Origin: Chlamydiota bacterium | GTDB lineage: Bacteria > Chlamydiota > Chlamydiia > Chlamydiales > Simkaniaceae | Direction: 5' to 3' | DNA: 6,732 nucleotides | Assembly (NCBI GenBank): GCA_021772295.1 | Contig: JAJFMG010000073.1 | Span: 1 to 6,732, forward strand | Part shown: positions 1 to 5,226 of the stretch, piece after piece | Layout: each line of letters starts with the position of its first letter | Numbering within the stretch: the stretch's first letter is position 1 | Position numbers and translations under genes: made by a program | The notes under the pieces: generated by a model | What the model saw: the letters and a program-made list of their open reading frames with translations, nothing else | What the model was told of the DNA's origin: nothing | Database searches by the model: none

Positions 1-555
1 TGCTACATTTATAATGGGAAAATAGAGTGACTTCATAGATAGAAGAGTCTTGGAAATGTTTTTTTTAAGGCGAAGCCTAGCCCTTACAGGAAAAATAAAT
101 TTGGTAACCAAAAGAGCTAAGACAACGCCAGCTAGTATCTCAATTGTACGCTGAAATCCTTTTTCAATCGACACAGGAGTAGATGATAGGATAAGTACAA
201 CTGTTGTTCCTCCCAAAATACCCGCTTTACTCCATTTTGCATTGCCGCTTGCAACAAAAGCAAAAAATGTTACAAAAAGAAAAATAGAAAGTCCTATAGC
301 AAACATGTTGTTTGGAAATAGGGTAAGTATCATTATCGCAAAGAATGCACCTGTCATAGATCCTATTACTCTGTAATAGGATTTTTGCAAAGCGCCTCCA
401 TAAGAAGGTTTCCCGCTCATCACAACAACAACCGTAATCAATACCCATTGTCCATGCTCTAGATGTAAAAGTCGAATTACAACAAAAGCAATAATACATG
501 CAATTGCAGTCTTGATGCTATTTAATGCTCTATCTGATAAAAATGATAATTCCAC
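1..555 (-). CDS. FUSC-family inner-membrane protein, C-terminus beyond window
   Basis: The minus-strand frame stays open from about 555 to the left edge, giving roughly 185 residues of a longer protein. It resembles the membrane domain of the FUSC (fusaric acid resistance/aromatic acid exporter-like) family. Near residues 10-45 there is a hydrophobic stretch followed by HGQWVLITVVVVMSGKPSYG, matching the family's W-x-x-x-T-V then small-x-P-x-x-G pattern. It continues with a Y-x-R-x-x-G segment (residues 60-69), further hydrophobic helices (about 70-80, 85-103, 111-124, 138-155) and a basic stretch after FPVRARLRLK (155-164). The family is linked to efflux of organic acids or envelope components, but the substrate cannot be read here. 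The start is uncertain. No in-frame ATG lies between an upstream stop and the conserved region, so the GTG at 555-553 is the best choice, and it lacks a clear ribosome binding site. N-terminal decay or a small frameshift is possible. Confidence 0.75.
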   Translation of the reverse strand, partial: MELSFLSDRALNSIKTAIACIIAFVVIRLLHLEHGQWVLITVVVVMSGKPSYGGALQKSYYRVIGSMTGAFFAIMILTLFPNNMFAIGLSIFLFVTFFAFVASGNAKWSKAGILGGTTVVLILSSTPVSIEKGFQRTIEILAGVVLALLVTKFIFPVRARLRLKKNISKTLLSMKSLYFPIINVA

Positions 556-639
556 AAATATGTATGCGATTGATTTTTTCTTCTTGTACCTAGCTTCGAA
601 AAAGGATGCAAGAAAATATCATTAAATAAGGCTGCAATA

Positions 640-1062
640 TTAGATGGAGGCTACAAAATTCAGAGCTAATAATTCCTTTTCTTGCAAGGCAGTAACAATC
701 GCTTTGTATCCCATTAGATTCTCTTTTGCCCCATTAACTCCAAGTAGTTTTACAAAGGATTCATTTTCTGGACTTTGCTGCAAAAGATTACAGATCATTT
801 GATTATATTGTAGATACGCCTCAGAGTCATCCCTAACATATATCTTTGCAAATCCTGCAACCAGAAGCAATTTTTCATAATGCTCTTGCGTATGAGCAAA
901 TAAGCTTACCTGGCATGGTGTCATGTCTATTTGCTCTAAAAATGCATTAAGAACTTCTCCTTTTGTATATCCTTTTGAAAAAAGAATCCGCAATCTCAAA
1001 TCCCTTTTAAAGGAAGAACCCAAAGCAAACTTTGCAGTTTGTTTATATCGAGGTCCCTTCAT
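640..1062 (-). CDS. hypothetical protein, 140 residues
   Basis: I do not recognise this protein. It has a basic N-terminus (MKGPRYKQTAK, then SFKRDLRLR), no signal peptide or membrane helix, and a mostly helical-looking composition rich in Leu, Glu, Lys and Gln. It starts at an ATG with only a weak upstream ribosome binding site, 49 bases after the stop of the nuclease gene at 1112. Its stop lies about 85 bases before the proposed start of the FUSC gene. All three run the same way and could share a transcript, though the sequence does not show it. Length and the absence of a competing frame support a real gene. The overlapping plus-strand frame at 923-1111 has no recognisable features. Confidence 0.6.
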   Translation of the reverse strand: MKGPRYKQTAKFALGSSFKRDLRLRILFSKGYTKGEVLNAFLEQIDMTPCQVSLFAHTQEHYEKLLLVAGFAKIYVRDDSEAYLQYNQMICNLLQQSPENESFVKLLGVNGAKENLMGYKAIVTALQEKELLALNFVASI

Positions 1063-1111
1063 AATTGACCATAAAAACCATATTATTTTTCTGCAAGCAG
1101 GGATGATTTAA

Positions 1112-1897
1112 TCATTGTAGGCCTTGTAGTAACGCATGTACTTCTTGTAACTCACACATGATTTGTTTGGGACTTGTTTCTAACTGAATCGGCCTATAGG
1201 TTGTGTCAAACACAAAAAAATGATCAATATCTTTAGACACAAATGTATATGGAGAAATATTTGTACAGTAAGGAGAAAACTGCTGCCATAGCTCAGCATT
1301 TGCATTCTCAAAAGACTGTTTCATCTCAAGCTCATTAAAATTCATATCTCCCATTGCGATGATAACTTCCTGATCGTGATTTTGTTGGAACTTAACTAAG
1401 TACTCAGCAAACTCAAATCGAGCTGGCTTCAATGGATCACCTGGAAGATGCGCATTAACGATATGTAAAATTTCACCCGAATTTTTAATACGTAAGGCTG
1501 TAGATTGAATGGATTTTTTTCGGTTCTCCGAAAAAATCCCTTCCACTGATTTGAAATCTACAACATCAAATATATTCATATTAAGAACCAGTGCTTCACC
1601 ATAACTTTGAATAATATGAAAGTGATCTGGTAGTTGTGATTTAAGTTCATTAATAAATGCATCATTGCACTCTTGCAATGCAATGAGGTCTTTTCCGCTT
1701 TTAGTATAAAGAGCCATTTCTACCACTAGTCGAGCAGTATGCTTATCACGAACTGTAAGTTCAGAATTATCTATATAGATATGCTCGTCTCCAATAATCG
1801 AACGAGCAAGTCCTTGATGGTTTCGTTCAATTACCCAATCCATATAATTTGAGTCCAAAACATTCCAAGAAGCAATATGCAGATCACCAAATCGCAT
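1112..1897 (-). CDS. endonuclease/exonuclease/phosphatase (EEP) family protein, main open frame
   Basis: This 261-residue frame contains the catalytic motifs of the EEP (DNase I/exonuclease III-like) superfamily in order: SWNVLD with Asn12, IALQEC with Glu76, NAHLPGDP with His150, AMGDMNFNE with Asp184 and Asn186, and KDIDHFF with Asp225-His226. The family uses a metal to cleave phosphodiester or phosphomonoester bonds in nucleic acids, phosphoinositides or other substrates; which one applies here is not visible. The usual last motif, Ser-Asp-His near the C-terminus, is missing. It is found instead in the same frame just upstream of this ATG (SDHLPI at 1918-1901). The ATG at 1897 has no ribosome binding site and would leave the motif out, so it is probably not the ancestral start. 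The gene most likely began at 2110 and is interrupted by TAA at 1937-1939. As it stands, activity is doubtful. Confidence 0.85.
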   Translation of the reverse strand: MRFGDLHIASWNVLDSNYMDWVIERNHQGLARSIIGDEHIYIDNSELTVRDKHTARLVVEMALYTKSGKDLIALQECNDAFINELKSQLPDHFHIIQSYGEALVLNMNIFDVVDFKSVEGIFSENRKKSIQSTALRIKNSGEILHIVNAHLPGDPLKPARFEFAEYLVKFQQNHDQEVIIAMGDMNFNELEMKQSFENANAELWQQFSPYCTNISPYTFVSKDIDHFFVFDTTYRPIQLETSPKQIMCELQEVHALLQGLQ

Positions 1898-1936
1898 TGC
1901 AATTGGAAGATGATCTGATGGAAAATTCCAACGCTC

Positions 1937-2110
1937 TTATAATTCACCAACAAATATCCCCATAGGTTTTCCTATGATTGAATTCTCTATCTGCTTGCCA
2001 TTTATGGAATCTACTGTCCTTGTCACTCCAACAGCAAAATCTTTATTTGATGCTTGTAAAATTCCAAAAGAACAAACTAGAGTCATAAGAGATACAATTA
2101 AAGAAAACAT
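1937..2110 (-). pseudogene. 5' part of the EEP gene, with signal peptide, ended by an in-frame TAA
   Basis: An ATG at 2110-2108 opens a 57-codon frame ending in TAA at 1939-1937. It is the same frame as the EEP frame downstream, with 13 codons between this stop and the ATG at 1897. The product starts like a secreted protein: MFSLIVSLMTLVCSFG is hydrophobic and is followed by a plausible cleavage site near LQAS. The rest (DFAVGVTRTV...IENSIIGKPMGIFVGEL) is not recognised. A good minus-strand promoter candidate sits about 30 bases upstream, which supports 2110 as the original start. Immediately after the TAA comes ERWNFPSDHLPI, an EEP-type motif with no start codon of its own. One nonsense mutation (for example from CAA, GAA or TAT/TAC) therefore explains the arrangement better than two separate genes. 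A separate small secreted protein, or a sequencing error, remains possible. Confidence 0.6.
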
Positions 2111-2137
2111 TATTTACCATCTATGTAATATCACAAA

Positions 2138-2166
2138 ATTATAATTGAATAATTGATATTTAACAA
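2138..2166 (-). promoter_or_regulatory. sigma70-type promoter candidate for the EEP gene
   Basis: On the minus strand a TTGTTA box (2166-2161) and a perfect TATAAT (2143-2138) are separated by 17 bases. Transcription would start about 20 bases before the ATG at 2110, which fits that start and not the one at 1897. The surroundings are very AT-rich, so chance matches are likely and the call is moderate. Confidence 0.5.
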
Positions 2167-2201
2167 TCTCTTCAAATAACGTGTAAGCATTTAATGTCTA
2201 G

Positions 2202-2231
2202 TTGTCAAACAAATCATTAGTAGTTTACAAT
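2202..2231 (+). promoter_or_regulatory. sigma70-type promoter candidate for the HEPN-like gene
   Basis: TTGTCA (2202-2207) and TACAAT (2226-2231) each match the consensus at five of six positions and are 18 bases apart. The predicted start lies about 50 bases before the ATG at 2287. A purine-rich AAGAGAG sits about ten bases upstream of that ATG as a possible ribosome binding site. The promoter is divergent from the one at 2138-2166, and the two -35 boxes are about 35 bases apart. Confidence 0.5.
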
Positions 2232-2286
2232 ATCTCCCAACTAACCAGCAACTAAATGAATTTATTGATAAAAAGAGAGCCTTCCG

Positions 2287-2832
2287 ATGACAAGAAAATC
2301 ATTTAACCAAAAAACCATTTGGCTTCACCTTGGAAATACTTTACTAAAGCTGAGCACTGCCTCAGGAGCAGCCGTATCTGTTGAGGTCAGAATGCGTCTT
2401 ATTGGTGAATTCTCAGAAAAAGTTCAAAAAAAACTAGAAGAGCTCGCTCTTTCCCGAAAATCAAAGAAAGAGTTAACAAAAACCCCAAATCATAAATATT
2501 GGGAATGTAATTTAAATTTGCTTGAAGAAGCAGTATTAGAAATCTTCAGACACCACTTTTCAAGTGGAGTTGTCTCTAAAATTCAAAGTTTTCGTTCGAT
2601 GAGAAATTCACTACTTCATGGTAATTTTGTCAAATTAATGAAATTTTTGGAAATAGATGGAACTGGACGCCAACTCGGAGCCGATGGGAAGAGAAACATT
2701 TTGCATCCCTCAGAAATTGCTGAAGCTATCAAAAGTATTGATAGAGATGGGGGCTTCGAAAAATGTGAAACTCAAGCAAAAGAAGTAGCTACAATTCTTG
2801 ATGATTTTATAACACATACAGACTTAAATTAA
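2287..2832 (+). CDS. HEPN-like protein, 181 residues, function unproven
   Basis: The protein is soluble, rich in Lys, Glu and Leu, and predicted mostly helical. Around residues 102-114 it reads FRSMRNSLLHGNF, placing Arg106-Asn107 and His111 in an R-N-x3-H (R-x4-H) arrangement at the end of a helix. That is the hallmark of HEPN domains, which include RNase toxins of toxin-antitoxin, abortive-infection and CRISPR systems as well as non-catalytic members. The preceding helix (residues 75-105, with Glu80, Glu81, Glu85) and the helical tail suit such a fold. I cannot assign a named family. It is the only plus-strand gene I accept here, with its own promoter candidate and no adjacent co-directional antitoxin or nucleotidyltransferase. 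Its last 9 bases overlap the 3' end of the convergent gene at 2824-3078. The gene is well supported; the HEPN assignment rests on one short motif. Confidence 0.75.
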   Translation: MTRKSFNQKTIWLHLGNTLLKLSTASGAAVSVEVRMRLIGEFSEKVQKKLEELALSRKSKKELTKTPNHKYWECNLNLLEEAVLEIFRHHFSSGVVSKIQSFRSMRNSLLHGNFVKLMKFLEIDGTGRQLGADGKRNILHPSEIAEAIKSIDRDGGFEKCETQAKEVATILDDFITHTDLN

Positions 2833-3078
2833 GTATCTAGCTTCAAATGTCTTAATTTTAGCTTTTAAAATCAACTTTCCATCCCGACGTTTATTTCCCT
2901 TCTCTTTCTCCTCAGCTAACTTGAGTTGTTTGTGAAAGTTTATCCACCACTTTTCTTTACAAGCAGCTTTTGTAATTGCTATATTAGTTTCTAAGCATTT
3001 GTCATTAGCACAGAACCAAGCTCTTTTTCCGTGGTTCCAGCAAGTATAGCCATCTTGTCCACCACACAATCTTGGCAA
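2824..3078 (-). CDS. small Cys-rich, possibly zinc-binding protein
   Basis: This is an 84-residue frame on the minus strand with a TTG start (3078-3076) and AGAGG a few bases upstream. The N-terminal third has Cys5, Cys13-x2-His16, Cys23 and Cys28 around WNHGKRAWFCANDKCLE, spaced like a small zinc-binding unit. The C-terminal half is highly basic and probably helical (KLAEEKEKGNKRRDGK), suggesting nucleic-acid contact. The frame stays open for 16 codons above the TTG, with another Cys (ISACSRGALPRLCGG), so the protein may be the remnant of a longer one or start at an unusual codon. Its stop overlaps the end of the HEPN-like gene tail to tail. I do not recognise the family, and a decayed fragment is a real alternative. 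Confidence 0.5.
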   Translation of the reverse strand: MPRLCGGQDGYTCWNHGKRAWFCANDKCLETNIAITKAACKEKWWINFHKQLKLAEEKEKGNKRRDGKLILKAKIKTFEARYLI

Positions 3079-3609
3079 CGCACCTCTTGAACAAGCTGAG
3101 ATGGATATAAAACCGTTGTTTTGCCTCTACGTATTAATACTTCAAACAAGACCGGTCGCGATTACATACGTCACAGCAGTTGGTTTTTGCTATATGTATC
3201 TGAGAAATAATGAGATAGAAGGACTTCTGTTTTCAAGTCCGATTCCCCTCAGTAATTCCCAGAAATCGACTAACTTAAACAACAATCATACCTCAATAGA
3301 AGGACATCTGTCAATGCTGAGAATTCTAGAAATTTTTAGGTGATTTCTGTAAGTTAGTGTGAAAAATTTGTGAAAAGTTTTATGAATACCTTACAAATTG
3401 GTACTCTACCATAAATCCCAAGATTTAATATAAATTTTTTAGCCCATGGAAGATTCAAGTAAAGTAATCATAAGGGATGAGACCACCTCATTCTCCATTC
3501 TTGGAAGAAGTAATTGTATTATCAAAACAAAGAATAAAGAAATTTGAACCAGTTTATTCTTGGGATTTGAATTTATTAAATAAAAAGAAGATTTTATTCA
3601 TGGTTGAAT
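3079..3609. other. about 530 bases without a convincing gene
   Basis: Two plus-strand frames occur. One at 3101-3343 encodes 80 residues of low-complexity, Leu/Asn/Ser-rich sequence with no ribosome binding site or known motif. One at 3446-3547 encodes 33 residues, also without a ribosome binding site. On the minus strand, stops occur in all frames. The stretch holds a 16-base direct repeat (listed separately) and an AT-rich tail before the RING gene. It may be decayed coding sequence, since part of the frame of the Cys-rich protein extends into it. Confidence 0.45.
3215..3311 (+). repeat. pair of 16-base direct repeats
   Basis: ATAGAAGGACTTCTGT at 3215-3230 recurs as ATAGAAGGACATCTGT at 3296-3311, with one mismatch and a start-to-start distance of 81 bases. 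The repeat core AGAAGGACWTCT is itself partly palindromic. No further copy was seen nearby. Function unknown; it could be a pair of protein-binding sites or the trace of a local duplication. Confidence 0.4.
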
Positions 3610-4083
3610 CTAAGAAACGATTTCCAAGGTAATCTTTCTAGGAGGGAATTCTTGATGATGAGGAGTTTGTCGAGATTCCAGAGAATATATCTGACTCCCT
3701 GAGGCTAATTTACTTTCATTAATGGTAATGTCAACAAATGAATTGCTTATATAAGAAGCTTCTGGAACGAAGCTGCCATTGCAAAACAATCGTAACCTTG
3801 GACGATGAAACTGATAAGTAGTGGCAATTTTATCATAAAGGGATGAAACTGTATCTGTAGCATTAATCTTGATTCTACCAATCAAACAGCTTGCAGCTCG
3901 ACAATCTGGACAGGAAGGACTAACTTCAAGCCAATTTTCAATACACTCACTATGGAAGAAATGATGGCATTTAAGCTGGGTTATCTCTATCGGATTAAGT
4001 CTCTCCTTCGGAGTAATAGTCTCTAAACAAATGCTACATTCATCATGTGTTTCGTTAATTTTAAATGAAGTTACAGAAGCCAT
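3610..4083 (-). CDS. RING-H2 finger protein with C-terminal ubiquitin-like domain; candidate E3 ubiquitin ligase effector
   Basis: The 157-residue product carries a complete C3H2C3 RING-H2 finger: Cys16-x2-Cys19, Cys39-x-His41-x2-His44-x2-Cys47, Cys58-x2-Cys61. It also has the E2-contact positions Ile18 and Trp51, and Arg62 directly after the last Cys, the usual linchpin place. RING-H2 proteins recruit ubiquitin-charged E2 enzymes, which bacteria normally lack, so the target would be a eukaryotic host. Residues 69-136 resemble ubiquitin: a strand ending NATDTV, a helix SSLYDKIATTY, then RLRLFCNGSFV in the place of ubiquitin's QQRLIFAGKQL, and a late strand SQIYSLES. There is no C-terminal Gly-Gly, so it would be a domain and not a conjugated modifier. 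No signal peptide or membrane helix is seen; delivery would need a type III or IV system. The start has CTAAGG seven bases upstream and a promoter candidate at 4114-4143. The gene stands alone and was probably acquired from a eukaryote. The RING call is firm; the ubiquitin-like call is probable. Confidence 0.9.
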   Translation of the reverse strand: MASVTSFKINETHDECSICLETITPKERLNPIEITQLKCHHFFHSECIENWLEVSPSCPDCRAASCLIGRIKINATDTVSSLYDKIATTYQFHRPRLRLFCNGSFVPEASYISNSFVDITINESKLASGSQIYSLESRQTPHHQEFPPRKITLEIVS

Positions 4084-4113
4084 AATTAAACCTTAGTTTA
4101 TTAGTTTACAAAT

Positions 4114-4143
4114 ATGTTACCATAAAAAAATGATAAAAGTCAA
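4114..4143 (-). promoter_or_regulatory. promoter candidate of the RING-H2 gene
   Basis: On the minus strand TTGACT (4143-4138, five of six matches) and TAACAT (4119-4114, four of six) are 18 bases apart, with the predicted start about 25 bases upstream of the ATG at 4083. Just upstream of the -35 box is a short dyad, GGGAAATTCCC at 4156-4166, which could be an activator or repressor site. The gene therefore seems to be transcribed independently of the replication module above it. Confidence 0.5.
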
Positions 4144-4196
4144 TAGCTAGAAACAGGGAAATTCCCACTTTAGCCAATTTTGAGAAGAGTCTCTAT

Positions 4197-4214
4197 GGGG
4201 AGCATAAAGCCCCC
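4197..4214. other. GC-rich hairpin between the HGG gene and the RING gene
   Basis: GGGG at 4197-4200 and CCCCC at 4210-4214 can pair. An inner GC/GC pair extends the stem if one base is bulged. It stands out in an AT-rich gap. No T-run follows on either strand, so it is not a standard terminator; it could add to transcriptional insulation. The rest of 4144-4306 shows nothing I can name. Confidence 0.3.
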
Positions 4215-4306
4215 TAAAGTCTAATTAATCTTAAGTACTTGATAATCAGCCAGGAAGAGTTGTGTCTATATGTTGTATTTGAAAAGTGCCCTCTCACGGA
4301 AATATC

Positions 4307-4337
4307 AAAAAAAACACCTTGATTTCATCAAAAATCA
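4307..4337 (-). terminator. weak rho-independent terminator candidate after the HGG gene
   Basis: Four bases past the stop at 4341, the minus strand has TGATTT-TTGATG-AAATCA (4337-4320), a six-base stem with a six-base loop. After five more bases comes a run of eight T (4314-4307). The stem is AT-rich and the T-run is offset, so termination may be partial. Its position at the end of the replication module favours the call. Confidence 0.4.
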
Positions 4338-4340
4338 TCC

Positions 4341-4583
4341 TTAGAATGAATCCAGGAAATTTTTGCTATTCTTGATGAGTTCGCTGATTCTTTTGTGTCT
4401 TTTCTCAGCTTCTTTTGAACGCAGCCCATGCTGATAGTGAAGAATTCTTATCCTTTCTCTACCCGCTTGAGTTTTTGGGCCTGTAGACTTCCCCCCATGG
4501 AAGCGGCATCTGCTCTTCTTCCTCATTGCCCAATTTTTGCATTGCTTTCCAGAGCGTTTTGACCTTGCTGTGCACTTACTCAT
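4341..4583 (-). CDS. small HGGxSTGPKT zinc-finger-like protein of mobile elements
   Basis: This 80-residue basic protein begins with Cys4, then Cys15, Cys26 and His29 in CTARSKRSGKQCK...CRFHGG, a spacing suggesting one zinc ion. It is followed by HGGKSTGPKTQAGRERI and a Lys/Arg-rich helical tail. Short proteins with HGGxSTGPKT occur widely in prophages and integrative elements of Proteobacteria and intracellular bacteria. They are annotated only as HGGX-motif or hypothetical proteins, and a DNA- or RNA-binding role is guessed. It is the last gene of the minus-strand module, 55 bases after the 194-residue gene. A GAGGG lies about 15 bases before the ATG, somewhat far, and there is an in-frame stop a few codons upstream, so ATG at 4583 is the natural start. 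The family call is firm; the function is unknown. Confidence 0.88.
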   Translation of the reverse strand: MSKCTARSKRSGKQCKNWAMRKKSRCRFHGGKSTGPKTQAGRERIRILHYQHGLRSKEAEKRHKRISELIKNSKNFLDSF

Positions 4584-4638
4584 ATATTTGCGCTTTTAAT
4601 CCCTCAATGATACATGGGGTTTTACGTGTGTTTTTTTA

Positions 4639-5223
4639 TTACCGCCCCCCGTTCCGAATTTCATTAGCAATAACAGCCTTACCCTCTCCAGAAACATGAA
4701 TGACCTGTATCTGCTGCGTTCCTCCCGAACGATATTTGAGCAAGGTTTGCATCGTTTCATTAGCACAACGAAATAATTTAGCCGAAAGCTGAAAAAACTC
4801 CTTCTTATGATAGAACATCTCGTTGTAGTTAGCATCACGCAGACACTGTATGCCTGAATCCTGTAAAGCAAGAAATTGTCCCAGCAATAATGCCTCCGTC
4901 TCATTTTGTGGTTCTAAAGTATGTAGTAACGTTGTTACATCCTGTAAACGGAGCTCACTTTTACTTGAAGACATTGCCCATGCAATCTTTGCCACAATTT
5001 TTTCCGCGACTTCAGGATTTTCTGAACCTGTCATGTTTTTTAATGCTAAAGTCAATTTTTCTAAAAACTTGGGGGAGTCTGGTGAGGTGTTATCGGATAG
5101 TTCAATCTCTGACACTTCTTTTTTTCCAGTTTCAGGATTTTCTTTAAACTTGTATTTCAGAAAAATATTATTTTGTTTTCTAGAAATTTTTTGATTTTGG
5201 ATTTTGCTTGAAAGATTGCCCAT
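4639..5223 (-). CDS. mobile-element conserved protein, 194 residues, function unknown
   Basis: The N-terminal 50 residues are Lys/Asn/Ser-rich and probably disordered. A helical core follows (about 52-165), including LLLGQFLALQDSGIQCLRDA and FFQLSAKLFRCANETMQTLL. The end reads KYRSGGTQQIQVIHVSGEGKAVIANE. A tail of this type, K-Y-R-S-x-G-x-Q with a Val-rich strand, HV and G-x-A-I/V, is familiar to me from uncharacterised proteins encoded next to HGGxSTGPKT proteins in phage-like elements. That same pairing is seen here. The function is not known to me; a role in packaging or replication is only a guess from context. Translation starts at ATG 5223, three bases after the primase stop, with AAAGGAG seven bases upstream inside the end of the primase gene, so the two genes are coupled. 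No Cys/His cluster, signal peptide or membrane helix is present. Confidence 0.85.
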   Translation of the reverse strand: MGNLSSKIQNQKISRKQNNIFLKYKFKENPETGKKEVSEIELSDNTSPDSPKFLEKLTLALKNMTGSENPEVAEKIVAKIAWAMSSSKSELRLQDVTTLLHTLEPQNETEALLLGQFLALQDSGIQCLRDANYNEMFYHKKEFFQLSAKLFRCANETMQTLLKYRSGGTQQIQVIHVSGEGKAVIANEIRNGGR

Positions 5224-5226
5224 CTT

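Noticed and set aside
227..499. Minus-strand frame of 90 residues, very Cys-rich
   Set aside because: It is the +1 shadow of the FUSC gene, whose own frame gives clear family motifs. The Cys richness comes from reading GTT/TGT-rich membrane codons out of frame.
923..1111. Plus-strand frame of 62 residues
   Set aside because: It lies antisense to the 140-residue gene, has no ribosome binding site and shows no recognisable sequence.
3101..3343. Plus-strand frame of 80 residues
   Set aside because: No ribosome binding site, low-complexity composition and no motif. It partly overlaps the upstream extension of the Cys-rich gene. Kept only as a remark in the non-coding stretch.
4197..4214. GGGG...CCCCC hairpin as a bidirectional terminator
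   Set aside because: No T-run follows on either strand, so only a hairpin is claimed.
4596..4904. Minus-strand frame of 102 residues, Arg-rich
   Set aside because: It overlaps the 194-residue gene in another frame of the same strand. The latter has a strong ribosome binding site and a conserved-looking tail.
4850..5194. Two plus-strand frames (4850-5194 and 4890-5147)
   Set aside because: Both are antisense shadows of the 194-residue gene without translation signals.
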